DNA from: Arbacia lixula | Lineage: Eukaryota > Echinodermata > Echinoidea > Arbacioida > Arbaciidae | Assembly: GCA_963669155.1 (NCBI GenBank) | Contig: OZ022576.1 | Coordinates: 36,426,297-36,490,296, forward strand | Reading direction: 5' to 3' | DNA: 64,000 bases | Shown here: piece after piece, positions 45,649-61,892 of the stretch | Layout: each line of letters opens with the position of its first letter | How positions within the stretch are numbered: the first letter of the stretch is position 1 | Position numbers and translations under genes: made by a program | The notes under the pieces: model-generated | The model's database searches: none | Seen by the model: the letters and a program-made list of their open reading frames with translations, nothing else | What the model was told of the DNA's origin: nothing

Positions 45649-46872
45649 TTATTGGTCGACATTGATCCCATCTGGCTGTAGGGTTTTGAGTTTGGATATC
45701 CAGAAGGATTCTCGGTGGAGGATTGTTTGGCGGGATTTCTTATGAATCGATTCGATACCGGTGATTCGGACATTGTCTACTGAATGGGATGGAAGATTGA
45801 AATGTACTATGTATGGTAGTGTTTTGTGTTGTGATGTCGAGTGGAAGTTTTTTATTTCGGATCGTGTGTTGTTGAAGCGTGTGTATAGTGTGGTTTCTGT
45901 TTTGCCAACATATTGTTTGTTGCATTGAGTGCAGGTGATGAGATATATTATCCAACTGGATTTGCATGTGATGTGTGAGGTTATGGGGTATTCTTGGTTA
46001 GTGACTGTGCTTTTGAAATTGGAAGTGTTTGTTATGTGTTTATGGATTATGCATCTTTGGGATGGACATTGGAAGAACCCATTGGGCATGGGCGACTCGT
46101 GTTCGTTTTCGTTTTGGCGGGGGAATGGGTGTCCCGCCTTTACGAGCAGGTCCCGCAGCGTGCGTCCTCGTCTGTACGACGTTGTTGGGGGTTTGGGGAA
46201 GATGGTTTTGGTTGTGTTTCCTTGTTGTAGGATGGGAAAGTGTTTTTTTATTATGCTTGGGATTTTGGCAGTGGCGGGGGAGAAAGGTACTGTGCAGAAG
46301 ACGGTGTCGTTGTGTTTTTCAGAATGTGGTGTGTATTTGAGAAGTTGTTCTCTGGGCTTTTCTTTAGCTTTTTGTATTTGTTGTCTGACCATGCTGACAG
46401 TGTGTGGTTGGTAATTTCGGGCTTCAAAGTTATGTTGTAGTTGTTTGAGGTGGTGGTCTTCACGATCAGGTGTTGAGCAGATTCTTCGGATTCGTAGTGC
46501 CTTGCTGTATGGTATGCTTTTGAGGGAGTGGCTGGGGTGGCAGGAGGATGGCAGGAGGTATGTGTGTGAGTCTGTTGGCTTGGTGTATAGTTCTGTGTGT
46601 ATTCGATTGTTGGATAGTTGTAGTGAGACATCGAGGAAGTGAGCCTTGTCATTGGATGACTCGAATGTGAATTTGATAGTTGGGTGTATGTTGTTCATTT
46701 TTTCTTGCAGTTTGGATAGTGTTCTGGGCGAGCCTGTCCAAAGGAAGAAGATGTCGTCTATGTACCGTTTCCATGAGTTTGCCAGGGTGGGTGATTGTGT
46801 TGTGTTCAGTATTTGTTTCTCTAGGCGGCCCATGAATATATTTGCGTAGGTGGGGGCAACCGGTGTTCCCAT
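45649..46872 (-). CDS. Penelope-like element RT/GIY-YIG polyprotein, N-terminally truncated
   Basis: 407 codons. Residues 1-18 (MGTPVAPTYANIFMGRLE) are the RT motif following the usual 'QIEGTA', which is encoded just upstream; Y-I-D-D at 37-40 is the catalytic motif C; HFLDVSL (79-85) and the TYLLPSSCHPSHS block follow. A Cys pair (C269, C274) precedes a GIY-YIG nuclease with I-Y-L at 309-311, Y-V-G at 321-323 and RESFW near 387-391 supplying the conserved Glu. In life such proteins copy the element RNA and nick target DNA. The open frame is undamaged but lacks the fingers and first catalytic Asp, so it should be inactive alone. The ATG is only the first Met after truncation. Confidence 0.93.
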   Translation of the reverse strand: MGTPVAPTYANIFMGRLEKQILNTTQSPTLANSWKRYIDDIFFLWTGSPRTLSKLQEKMNNIHPTIKFTFESSNDKAHFLDVSLQLSNNRIHTELYTKPTDSHTYLLPSSCHPSHSLKSIPYSKALRIRRICSTPDREDHHLKQLQHNFEARNYQPHTVSMVRQQIQKAKEKPREQLLKYTPHSEKHNDTVFCTVPFSPATAKIPSIIKKHFPILQQGNTTKTIFPKPPTTSYRRGRTLRDLLVKAGHPFPRQNENEHESPMPNGFFQCPSQRCIIHKHITNTSNFKSTVTNQEYPITSHITCKSSWIIYLITCTQCNKQYVGKTETTLYTRFNNTRSEIKNFHSTSQHKTLPYIVHFNLPSHSVDNVRITGIESIHKKSRQTILHRESFWISKLKTLQPDGINVDQ

Positions 46873-46902
46873 TGCTGTACCCTCAATTTGCAGATAATGT
46901 TT

Positions 46903-47236
46903 TCAACAACCCACACTTCACCGCACACCACTCATCAAACACACTACACACAAATCATAACAAGCATACCCACAGCACAGACAACCGCCGCCAGGCAAGG
47001 TAAAACACTTTAAACCATTTATTCTAAAGCATTTTTCATACCTAATTTTTGCTATGTTTTTGATGCTTGATTTGATTTGATTTGATTTGATTGATATTGC
47101 CATATATGTTTGCTTATACAGTGCATTTGTTAATGTTTATACTTCAGAACTTGACTGAAGAAGGCCTAACAGCCGAAAGCTTTCAATTAAACTTGGAAGG
47201 TCCAGCTACGCCCCAGCTCCTAGACTCTCTTTTCGC

Positions 47237-47243
<7 letters not shown>
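46903..47243 (+). repeat. Right inverted terminal repeat of the Penelope-like element
   Basis: Complement of 44110-44449; it ends at an (AT)n/(GT)n tract (47244-47308). On the + strand it carries the same hammerhead-like core at 47151-47186 (CTGAAGA at 47155-47161 and GAAA at 47175-47178). Confidence 0.9.
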
Positions 47244-47291
<48 letters not shown>

Positions 47292-47308
47292 CGTGTGTGT
47301 GCGTGTAT
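47244..47308. repeat. (AT)n(GT)n microsatellite
   Basis: It directly abuts the element terminus; Penelope-like elements often sit next to AT microsatellites. Confidence 0.95.
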
Positions 47309-47810
47309 GTGTTTATTATCAAATTGTAATTATTCGTTTTTTGTTACCATTATGCAATCTTTTTTTTGGGGGGGGGGACAGGCCAATTATTTCGTATGTC
47401 CGTCCATGTGTCCGTCTCTCCGTCGAATATAATCAAATTTTTATCTCTTCAAATTTTTGGAGGTCATTGTAAAGTGATTTTAGGTCAACTTTGATAAAGA
47501 GCCATATATCCTCTCACGTGATCGTGGGGACACGACCACTAACCAGTGGCTCAAGAAGGACCCTGGCCGTTGTACATGTACCATGTTCTGGCAAAACTAT
47601 ATTTTCGTTTTTTAAGTGTCCGCTGGTATGAATAAGAATGTAACGCAACTAAATTATCAATTTATTTCGTTACTTATCTATTTCGTTCATCTATTTATGC
47701 ATGATCGATTTATTGAGTTAATACATTATTTTAGTAAATATGACATGTATATTCATATCGCTATCTTTCGTTGTAGATCACCTTTCTATCTATATAATAT
47801 GTATGTATGT

Positions 47811-47862
47811 ATGTATCTATCTATCTATCTATCTATCTATCTGTCTATCTTTCTATCTGTTT
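47811..47862. repeat. (ATGT)n(ATCT)n microsatellite
   Basis: Short ATGT run followed by about ten ATCT-type units. Confidence 0.95.
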
Positions 47863-48194
47863 ATGCATGTACGTGTAGTATGGCGTTGCTCCTATTAACT
47901 GTTTTTGTTGAATCACATGTTGGAAGGCCGTCCCTGACAACGGTGTGACACTACTGACTCGTTTTAAAAAGCAGACTTGAAAGAATATATCATTATCAAC
48001 TTGTAAGCACGTTACATCAGACAGGATCGGGTTAGTAGTAACGTGAAATTAGGACGCGACAATTGAAGACCTCTCAATACTAATTCCCATATTCTAATAT
48101 CGATTAGATTCTGAAGCTTTGTATATAATAATTGAATCGAATATAATTAGTGAAGGAAGGGAGAGATGAGTCAATACCGCTATCCAGCATCCAT

Positions 48195-48350
48195 GCTCTC
48201 TCTCTCTCCTTCTCCCCCCCCCCCCAACCCCACCCCTTACTCTCACTGTCTCTCTCTCCTTCTCTGTCTCTGTCTCTCTCTCTCTCCTTCTCCGTCACTC
48301 TATTCTCTCATTCTCTCTCTGCCCCTCTCTCTGTCTCCATCTCTCTCTCC

Positions 48351-48417
<67 letters not shown>

Positions 48418-48425
48418 TCTCCCTA
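48195..48425 (+). repeat. CT-rich simple repeat
   Basis: Pyrimidine tract with a C-run near 48217-48226 and a final (CT)n. Confidence 0.97.
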
Positions 48426-49228
48426 ATGGTCACTGAGCCAAACAGTTAATCAACAAGAGCAGTATTTGTCCCGCGCGCAGGTTGACGATAAGAGTGCGTG
48501 CGGGCTAAGTGCATTTTTCCTGTAAAAACGACAGCAAAATGGATATACAGTATCTTTTCCATTAGAGCAATTTGCCAGGGTTTTTTGCGCAACTCTCGTA
48601 TGATGTGACAAATTGCTGACATTATTCATGAAGGTTCGATGTTAAATTCGGAGCAGACAAACAGCAACGCGGGAAAACCAACATATCATCATCCATTTCA
48701 GCGCGCGAGGTTGTTGGCTCGTCGAGTTTGACAGTGCGTCACTCTCGATTGACGGAAGCATCGCGTGAAGAACAAAAGTCGCTCTTAAAACGTTATTGAC
48801 ACTCACCTTGAAGCGAGAACGAGCCCTCATTGCCCGAAGAATTGAGCGAAGTGTTCTGACAAGCAAATAGTGTTGTCAAACTTTTTTTCTTCCAAAGAAG
48901 CGACGCTGTAACTCAAGTGGGCGGGGAAGAATGATATTGAACGCAGTACGCCATCATGCTGTTGACGGAGAGTCTTTCTTTCCGTAAAGGAAAGACCAAT
49001 GTCCATTTATTATGAGAATGGCAACTAATTGTTTGATCCCCAGAGCACTTTGATGTCGATGGCAGTGCACACTGCTCTTACTGAGTCCGCCTGTTCCTGA
49101 TTCTCTTCATATTTCCCTTAGCATTCTCCCACCACTGATCGTGTGTCTACAACATGCATCTTCTTTGCGTTATCATTGTCACATCTTCATCCCGTTCAGA
49201 CGTTATTTGATCTTCGGTCTGATTTGCA

Positions 49229-50281
49229 ATGGATCACTATTCCGAAATGTCAATTAGCAACGTGACTTTAGATGACCATCACGATGATGATCACGATCAC
49301 GATTTGTCCGGGGTATTTTTCATCGATGTCTCGGCTGCTATCCTCATCCTCCTATCGGACTTTCTCATTGTTGCCTGTAATGCGTTCCTGCTGAACCTCC
49401 TGCGGCAGGGAAAGAACTTTGACCTCGGGGAGGTGGATGTTTTCTTGCTCCGGATCATGGCTACAATCGACATCTTGGGTGGGTTATCCAGCACGACGTT
49501 TCAGTTGTATTCCGAGCCCAGCTTTTTCAACGAGAGTTACGGCCCGTCTGCTCAATTGTGCCTGTCTCTCCTGTTCCTCTGCTTCTACTTCGCCAACCTG
49601 TCCTGCTGGCTTCAGTGCCTCATTACCCTCAATAAGGTCGTTATGGTGACACGCCCTCTCCGGTACCCAGTTGTAGTTACGGTAAAGCGCGCAGCGATCC
49701 TCTTCACAATCTGTGCCCTGATGTCCCTCAACTGCGCAAGTTTTCTGCCCATTCCTTCTTTCCCCTATACAACATCGGGCCTCGCCTTCTGCCGCGATGG
49801 GATCTTTGACCAGCCGTCCTTGACCTTTGACCTTGGCATCCTAGTGAGCTTCATCGCCTGGCCAGCCATTATCACTTCCTTGCTCAACATCCGCCTCATG
49901 GCATTGGCCGTCAAACAGGCGCAGAAGATCTTCGTCCAGGATGCATCGACCGTAAACTGGGACAAGCCAACATCGTCCAACGGCAGTCCTCACCAACGTC
50001 GACGACCTCGATCGCGCGGCGTCAGGACCATCGTCTTGCTGGTGGCGACGTCATATGTTTACGTCATCTTCAGTGCGCTTTATATCTACACCCACCCGCT
50101 CCTCACCACGGACTTCCTGCACTCCTTCATATCCAACGTGCTGTACCTGATCTCTCTGAGTAGCTTCTGGTGGAAGCTCTTCGTTCTCATCCTGACGGAC
50201 AGCCGCTTCCGGGTGATGGCACGCCGGGCGTGGTCGGTACTCACCGCCAACCTGCGCGCATTCCTTAGAGTGGAGTCCTAG
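49229..50281 (+). CDS. Divergent rhodopsin-type G protein-coupled receptor, intronless
   Basis: 350 residues with seven hydrophobic helices at about 29-57, 68-92, 108-132, 153-175, 201-226, 264-287 and 298-322. Class A landmarks: N51 in TM1, D81 in TM2, and C111 with C188 as the expected extracellular disulphide. The DRY position at the end of TM3 reads N-K-V (135-137), and TM7 lacks NPxxY, having SSFWWKLFVL instead. The N-terminus has sequons at N11 and N101 (the latter in loop 1) and a His/Asp-rich stretch at 15-26. Loop 3 is basic (QRRRPRSRG). Single-exon, lineage-expanded receptors of this kind are common in echinoderms; the ligand cannot be predicted. The ATG is the first in frame, and codon use is GC-richer than the surroundings, as expected for real coding DNA. 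Confidence 0.92.
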   Translation: MDHYSEMSISNVTLDDHHDDDHDHDLSGVFFIDVSAAILILLSDFLIVACNAFLLNLLRQGKNFDLGEVDVFLLRIMATIDILGGLSSTTFQLYSEPSFFNESYGPSAQLCLSLLFLCFYFANLSCWLQCLITLNKVVMVTRPLRYPVVVTVKRAAILFTICALMSLNCASFLPIPSFPYTTSGLAFCRDGIFDQPSLTFDLGILVSFIAWPAIITSLLNIRLMALAVKQAQKIFVQDASTVNWDKPTSSNGSPHQRRRPRSRGVRTIVLLVATSYVYVIFSALYIYTHPLLTTDFLHSFISNVLYLISLSSFWWKLFVLILTDSRFRVMARRAWSVLTANLRAFLRVES

Positions 50282-51530
50282 ATCATAACCAAAGCAATAG
50301 AGCACCAGAGAGGTGCCGTCATATCCATTGCGATGCCGATTTGTAGGTGCAAACAACATCGCTCAAGTGAGAGTTCCACTGGCCCAACATTAACCCGTAT
50401 TCACAAGAGTGGTTTAACTTAGACCACGTACCAAACCTTGACTTACTTCATGGAGCGCAAAATCGCTGTAATCATAATAATGGACAAACTCTCTATATAC
50501 CATGGTAAATCCGAGGACAAAATGAATTTATGTATTCACAACTCCCCCCCCCCCCCTCCCAACTGCCTGGTGACGCGTTATTACATTCACCTGTATTTTC
50601 GTGATTCAATTTCAATGGGTGGAACGCACTCTGAATCTATAAGTTGTTGCTACTCGGACAAACCTTGGACAAGCTTTGGGGTTACCATTAGTAACGTTCT
50701 GTTTGAACAGCGTGATAAAATTTGCATACATAACTAAAATGTACTACTAAATCGAATCAATAATGTTTTAGGTTGTTTTATTTGGCGTCACATACAGTTA
50801 GTCCAGATTTAGTACAGTAATAAGTTGAAACACCGCTGTGAACATAGGCCAATGTATTCCGGACTAGTGTCGGGCATTCCCAATGAGCGTCTTCACAAAG
50901 ATTAAAACCAGTTGCCTTGGCAACATGCTCATATGACGTCACTCTACTATGATTCTCAACAGTCCATATCGGACATCTACCTGTCTCTAGGTGTTCAGAT
51001 AAGGAACGTAAATGCGTAAACTTATTCGGGTTGTCAATTAATAAGATATTTTCTTTATATACATATTTCAAGCACACTTTCCAAACTGTACGTCTCTCAT
51101 CACGCTCATGGTAGCCATTACGGTTGTCTAAGGTTTCCCGATTTGCAACAACTAATAGATTGAGAGTGCGTTCCAACCATTGGAACGGATTCACTAGATG
51201 CAGGCGAATGTCATTATAGTAATTGACAAAGATCGATTAGCGCAAATGAATGCACATATATCATGTTAAATTGAGGTTATGTATAGATGTTCAACGGATG
51301 CTGCAATTCAGTCCGACGCCTGCCATATTCATTGAACTCACACATGAATATTGTTTAATTTACTTTTGCCAGAGTACAAAGGCTCTATATTTAATGTGTA
51401 TTGAACCACATGTTAAAGGTTATCACACCTCACAAGCCATTAGCTTTCTGGTAATGCCTTGTATTCATTGGTCATGAAAGTTGTTTATTTTTATTTGTTA
51501 AAAGAATAAAGAATTAAATTGAATAAAAAC
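50282..51530 (+). other. Downstream of the receptor; possible 3' UTR
   Basis: A C-run at 50546-50557 and AATAAA hexamers at 51505-51510 and 51522-51527 are visible. Part of it may be 3' UTR; no other gene is supported. Confidence 0.4.
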
Positions 51531-51599
51531 AGAAAAAAGATACACTAGAATATTTGACATGGTTGTGCCATATGAAGCAAGCAACTTATACTTTGGCTA

Positions 51600-52409
51600 G
51601 TGATAATCGTTTGTTTCGCAATGTATGGTAAACGGAATCGAAAAAGATCACGACGTTTCGTGCGCCGCTGCACCACTTCGTCAGGTGTGATACAAAATAG
51701 TAGTAAGTATAGGTTTAAATACCCTATGGTCAGTGCAGCGCACCCATCCTTTTGAATGTGATTCCTCCACTTAATATTCATGACTAGCAGCTGCTCTCAA
51801 CAATGTGATGCATACGCGATTGCGTCACGTTCACCTGGATTTTCAAATAGGTCATACAAATTTCTATACATGCGTACATTTCAGCTTTTGCTGCTGAACT
51901 TTTAATTTTGCCACTAAGTACTTTTTATGTAGTTAATAAGGACAAGCGAATACAAAATTCGATACTTTTTGAGATGAAAATACTAGCTTGGGCGCAGCTG
52001 GACTTATCCGAAAGGAAAATATCAGAATTTCATTCATTTTTTAATGGAATATGATGTGGAACATTGTGAAATTGAGACTTTTGTACTGCAACTTGATGTA
52101 ACTTTTAGAGCCTTTTTGTCATATTGTAACACTTTTCCTCGATTGAATCTTTACAGATGCATCGTAGGTATTACATGTCACAACTGCGCAAGTAGATGGT
52201 GTGAGGATATTTCTCCAAATTCTTCTGCGCAGCCGATTTTGTTTATACGTCAAATCCAGGCAAAAATCAACCAGAGAATCGGCAGATTCGAACATGGGAG
52301 ATCAAAGAGAAAATCTTTGTAAAGCGTTCTTTTGTGACTAGAAGCAGATTACCATGAATCTACATTAATTAAATGGCTGCTGGCACTCCATGTGCTTAAA
52401 CATCCTTGG
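51600..52409 (-). mobile_element. Penelope-like element remnant (non-coding part)
   Basis: 51755-52409 is the inverted partner of 14835-15508. Continuing on the minus strand comes a 'gggtatttaaac' stretch and then a hammerhead-like motif (51646-51693), a combination typical of Penelope-like termini. No RT sequence remains. Confidence 0.65.
51646..51693 (-). ncRNA. Hammerhead-ribozyme-like motif (Penelope type)
   Basis: On the minus strand: a stem I strand ending ATCACAC, core CTGACGA (51684-51678), a 17-base stem II (GUG+UGC paired with GCG+CAC, one bulged G, tetraloop AGCG), GAAA (51659-51656), a two-base stem III loop, and then GTC as the cleavage triplet followed by GTGATC, which re-pairs with stem I. 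All core bases are present. The minimal stem III is the known hallmark of hammerheads in Penelope-like elements. Confidence 0.62.
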
Positions 52410-52901
52410 TATCACATGGTGCTCGGATGGCTTTAGGGCGCACGCACGATTAAATGTCATGTTATGTTACCACAGATCAATATCAACCACAACTTTTGAA
52501 TCGTTAATGAACATGTCACTTTACATACCAGGATATATTTAAGCAATTGATTATTACAATTGTGTAAATTCATTGGATTCGTTTAACGTATCTGTCATGC
52601 AGAACAGACTAAATTCGCACTAAGCAATTCTAAATAAAAATAATGAGGATTTATTGATTATGATATGCACAATTATTTGAGTCCATAATTTGATTTCTAT
52701 TGGCATATAATTGTACGGATGAATTCCATATGGGAATGTCTTGTTGATTCAGCTTTAAATATATGATTTAAACAATATATTTTAATATGCACATTCTTAA
52801 AAATAAATATTCACATGTAATTGAAATGAATGATATGATTAGTCGTATTGCTACGGATACTACACTGTATTTCATATCCCTATCCCTATCCCTGTCTAGT
52901 C

Positions 52902-52957
<56 letters not shown>

Positions 52958-53840
52958 AGGGCCTATACGTGCCTATACGCGCCCCTCCTTGCGTCCGACG
53001 CAAGGATTTTCTGCGAAACCTGACACATGAAACCACATGCAAGAAAGATGCACGTTACGTTGTGACCATGGCATTAGCTATACATAGTGCTGTCAGGCAT
53101 TTAGGTCATTCGATCAGATACATGACACAAAGTATATATTTGTTTTTACTTTACCCAACAGTAACGGAGAGGGTGATTTCAAAAACAAGCCTCTGAGGTA
53201 CAGTATGTATGTCAGCCCTTGATTGAAGCTTTATGTCTTAAACTCGTAACAGGTATACAAGCACAAAATCGTATTTCAAACTTGCATTCATTCAATGGAG
53301 TAAAATGTGCTTTTACATGTACTCCTGAAAGTGGCGTTTCAGGAACAATAATCTTTAGAAATCAGCACCTTCCTCTCTTTCTCTTTCTTATCCCCCCTCT
53401 TTCTCTCTCTCTCTCTCGCTGCCTCTTTTTCCACTGTTTATAATGATATACATCACACACATACACAAACGCATCATCTCTTGCGCTAAAGCATTAATAG
53501 TGCTTGGGGCATGTAAGCATAGCTGCTTATTCAGTGTAATCATACAATATCGGATCGAAAAGGAATGGTTTGTTTGCAGGCGAGCTTTTCTTGGCAATAT
53601 GATATTCTGTTCACTCTCATACAATTGTTAGGTACTACCCCTATATATTTCTGGACAAACATAATTATTATCTGCGTAGGCATATCTATTGCCGTGATAT
53701 TGTTATCGGCAGATACATTACTATTTCCTTTCGCCCGAATAGGAGTACAACTTCAAATGATTGTCTGACATCATTATAATCTTTAATACGCGTGTATGTC
53801 TACAATATTATAAAGATGTATTTTGTTTATAATACATATT
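52410..53840. other. Intergenic, AT-rich
   Basis: It holds a C-run plus (CT)n tract (52900-52958) and a shorter CT tract (53370-53430). No gene is recognised. Confidence 0.45.
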
Positions 53841-53847
53841 ACCAATG

Positions 53848-53893
<46 letters not shown>

Positions 53894-53937
53894 GGTGTGT
53901 TTGTTTATGAGTGTGTGTGTCTGCGTGAGTGTGTATA

Positions 53938-54011
<74 letters not shown>

Positions 54012-54032
54012 TGTGTGTGTGTGATGTGATAT
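53848..54032. repeat. (GA)n and (GT)n microsatellites
   Basis: A GA run (53848-53890), a short spacer, then a GT run of about 90 bases. Confidence 0.97.
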
Positions 54033-56105
54033 GTAGGTTATGAACAATAAAATGTTTCCCCCGTTGGTTCAATATAACGTGGTGTAAGCTTCCATAAATA
54101 AAGCGATATCACCACCGCTATTTCCCTTCATATTAACATGTTCAAGCCATATGCAAAAGAAGAGATCGTCTATACTTTCTAGAGTAAGTTCCTCATATCC
54201 GATACGAGAATGAGAGCATGTGTTGTAACATAGGTGATGACAAATTTCAACTCTCGGATCGCTGTATGAGCCAGGTGGGCATTTTCACCATAATGCACAC
54301 ACATCCCATAGAGAAACATTTGATATGGCACGGGAAGGGTTAAGGAAAGCCACACATACACTATGCTTATGAGGCACGCCCAAGACACATGATTTTGAAC
54401 TAGGGTAGTTTACGCATCAATGATAAAAACACTGGCTGAATCAATCTCTACCAACAAAACATCATAACAACAATTATCTTTAATATCAAATCACATCCAA
54501 TCATGCAACACTCCATCACTTAAACACCAACTTTGCAATTCCATTGGCGAAGGTTTTTGCATATGATATTTAAAATTGTCAGCAGGCTTCGTGGGAAGGC
54601 AAGATAGATTATGATGAATATGGCTTGCTAGTAATGGTGGACGGAACGTCAATAAAGAATTGATGTGTGTGCAGGTAATTATCATTGAATTCGCCTACGT
54701 ATAATCCTAGGGGGTGTGAGGTAATGGTGCATTATAAGGAAGATTGGTAGGCCGCAGAATTAACAGAATTTGCAGATAAAAGAACGTTAAAAAGGGAGCT
54801 ATTTCATAATTGTAACCAAGAGAATAATGCCGTGATAAAAAAAAATATATGAACATATCTATATCTGTTTATGTTAGTCGTATACGGTTTTGGGAGTTTC
54901 CTTTCGCAGCCTTGTTATACACAGACCAGTTTGAACAAATCAAAAGCCTTTTTTATTTCTATGGCAATGAAGTGGTAAGGGCAAAATACAATATTCGATT
55001 CTCTCAATCTCTCTTTCACAAACATTTCTGTTTATGTATGTATCCATATGTTCTGGGTTTTTTTATATCAAGTTCCCTCTGACATTTCGAAGCCGTACAC
55101 GACTAGAATACATCAAAGATATGATAATGTGTTTGTTATCTATTTATCTATCTATTTGCTAATCTATTTGTCGCGAAATGAAAGTGAATGTTTTCTACTT
55201 CACTGATCCCCATGGCTACCGGCTCTATCAAACCCTTATCAAAGGAATGCTGATCCATGCTAATGACATTTTTTGGCTCTCCGCGAGCAGAAAATGATGT
55301 AGGATTGTGCGAGTTTGATCGACTCCGGTAGTGTTCTGAATCAATTATCTTATAGACACCAATTTTAGGTCCAAATTTGTCCAAAGGTAGAAATCTCATT
55401 CAATATGATAACCAGAGTAATTATTGATGAAATGTCACAAAAAACCTGCTTCCAAATGAATTGAATCTTTTAACTTTACGACGTGTAAACTTCATCCTGA
55501 TCTAGTTTTTTTTTTTTTTTTCAAACACATGGTACTGCACACTTATGCATTTTGTGGACCCCGATACTGTGTGATTTTTTTTATGGCGACACACTAATAG
55601 TATTCAGTCATTAAGGCTTTGGTAATCATTAGAGTACTTGAGCACATAGTTTGCATAACACATCGAGTAATTGCTTCAGATCACGATTGTCTGGAATAAA
55701 ATGGTAAATGATTACTTTAATAGGCAACTGTGTATATCTGTATTCATTCTAATCCATTTTAATCTCTGAGATGGCGGAGAAAGAATGTTCAGCCATGTCG
55801 CTATGATTCTATAGTATATGGGGGCAATATATAACATAGACGTCGGTACAAAAAAAAATGTGGCAGTCGCCGGGGGGGGGGGGGGGGGAGGGGGTGCGCC
55901 AACCGCACCACATTGACATTGACATTTGAGTTGGTAAGTGGTGTCTTTTTTTTTCAAAAACGCCCCCCCCCCCCCCCTCCCCCGGTTTTGGAAAAAAGCT
56001 GGTGACGGCACCGTGTACATCCATGACCACACGTTCATAAGGTTTACATCATGTCTGCAGTTTAATACGTTGTATTTAAATTTGACCATATTGTAAATCC
56101 GAACG
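54033..56105. other. Intergenic, no gene recognised
   Basis: It contains a G-run (55873-55888) and a C-run (55963-55977) about 90 bases apart, flanking a short segment, so the two runs form an inverted pair. The rest is unannotated. Confidence 0.45.
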
Positions 56106-56109
56106 GGCC

Positions 56110-56365
56110 TTTGATTGATCGATCGTCGGATTGATTGATTGGTTGGTTGTTTGATTCTTTGATAAGCTGGTTGTCTGTTTGATAGATGGATAACTTAATT
56201 GTATATCCGATTGATTTCTTGTTTGACTGACTGATTAATTGATGGGCTGATTGATTGATTGGTTGATTGATTGATTTTCTGATTGATTGAATAATGAATA
56301 ATTGATTGATTGAATGAATGATTGATTGAATGAATGATTGATTGAATGAACGATTGATTTATTAG
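56110..56365. repeat. Degenerate (GATT)n tract
   Basis: About 250 bases of imperfect GATT/GAAT units. Confidence 0.9.
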
Positions 56366-56914
56366 TTCATTCATTCAATCCTTAACGTCATCATCACCGT
56401 AATCATCGACTAGATGCAGCAACATTGTATTTCTGATGATGGTTATACAATAACAAATAAATGACAGGAATACAGCAGTACATAACATCAAGATAACAAG
56501 ATAACAATACTTCTCCTATACTATTTAACAAATTCGAATACAGTACTTAACATTAATTAGTAAGTTACGTTAGAAATGGTACACGTGCTATTCACGCCTG
56601 ACTCATCGCATGTTCTGAAACCTTCAACATTAATATCGAACGCTTCTATAGCACGATTATGATAGGAACCTACTCTATTTGAGAGGATTTCGGTCGTATT
56701 GAAAACACATTTGCTACATTAGTGGTGTCACACCAAGGATGCATTATGAAGGTATCATACATCCTTGGCCAAACCGGTCTGCCCTTCGTCAATAGATGCG
56801 TTCCCACGGCGTGGTTTCGCGCTCTCGCTTGCGATGATGCCAGCATCTTTAGTCGTCCACACGGTGTCTCCACTTTGCCGCAGCGGTCGATGCTCGATCA
56901 AACAGGCAACCGTG

Positions 56915-57280
56915 TTAAAGGGATAGTTCTCCCTGAAATTAAGGTCGTTTTAATAAAAGTAGAATCATGATGGGAATCATTTTAGTGAAGGTTTGATGAA
57001 AATCAGTAAAAGGATAAGAGAGTTACGATTGTTTACATTTTTCATTTTGTGACGTCACGTGCGATATGCTCTCCCATAATGTTGTGTACTATTTTTTTTA
57101 AATGTTGATTTTCTCATATGGACATGTATTATTTAACCTGTGCATTTGGTACATCATTAGAAACTCGTTTTAGCACACACACACACATCTACGAAAAGAA
57201 ATTATTCCTTCATCAAAATTAGGAAAAGAGCAATTCATGGAATAACACAGCACACAACGTACGGGATAGCAAATCGTACG
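56915..57280. mobile_element. TTAA MITE, family B, right end missing
   Basis: It starts TTAAAGGGATAGTTCTCCCT with interior motifs 'gatgaaaatcagtaaaagga' and 'tgtgacgtcacgtgcg'. It fades near 57280 without a right terminus. Confidence 0.78.

Positions 57281-61892
<4,612 letters not shown>

Larger units (their letters stand above)
44110..47243 (-). mobile_element. Penelope-like retroelement, 5'-truncated, with inverted terminal repeats
   Basis: A minus-strand ORF with reverse transcriptase and GIY-YIG motifs (45649-46872) is bracketed by near-identical inverted repeats of about 340 bases (44110-44449 and 46903-47243). Inverted or partial tandem terminal repeats plus 5' truncation are typical Penelope-like element architecture. 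The 3' side holds three tandem units of about 385 bases. In-frame sequence upstream of the annotated ATG (HYLQIEGTA) meets a stop exactly where the right repeat begins, so the N-terminal RT motifs are missing. Confidence 0.88.
47309..49228 (+). other. Region upstream of the receptor gene
   Basis: It contains a (GTCC)-like spot after a G-run (47367-47425), a (TATC)n microsatellite (47811-47862) and a CT tract (48195-48425). 48430-49228 is less repetitive and richer in CpG, and presumably includes the receptor's 5' UTR and promoter; no clear core promoter element is identified. Confidence 0.5.

Noticed and set aside
45929..46414. Plus-strand open frames opposite the Penelope ORF
   Set aside because: Shadows of the minus-strand RT/GIY-YIG coding sequence.
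53565..53768. Hydrophobic 67-codon open frame resembling a membrane helix protein
   Set aside because: AT-rich DNA readily gives Ile/Leu/Phe-rich frames; no start context, homologue or neighbouring exon.
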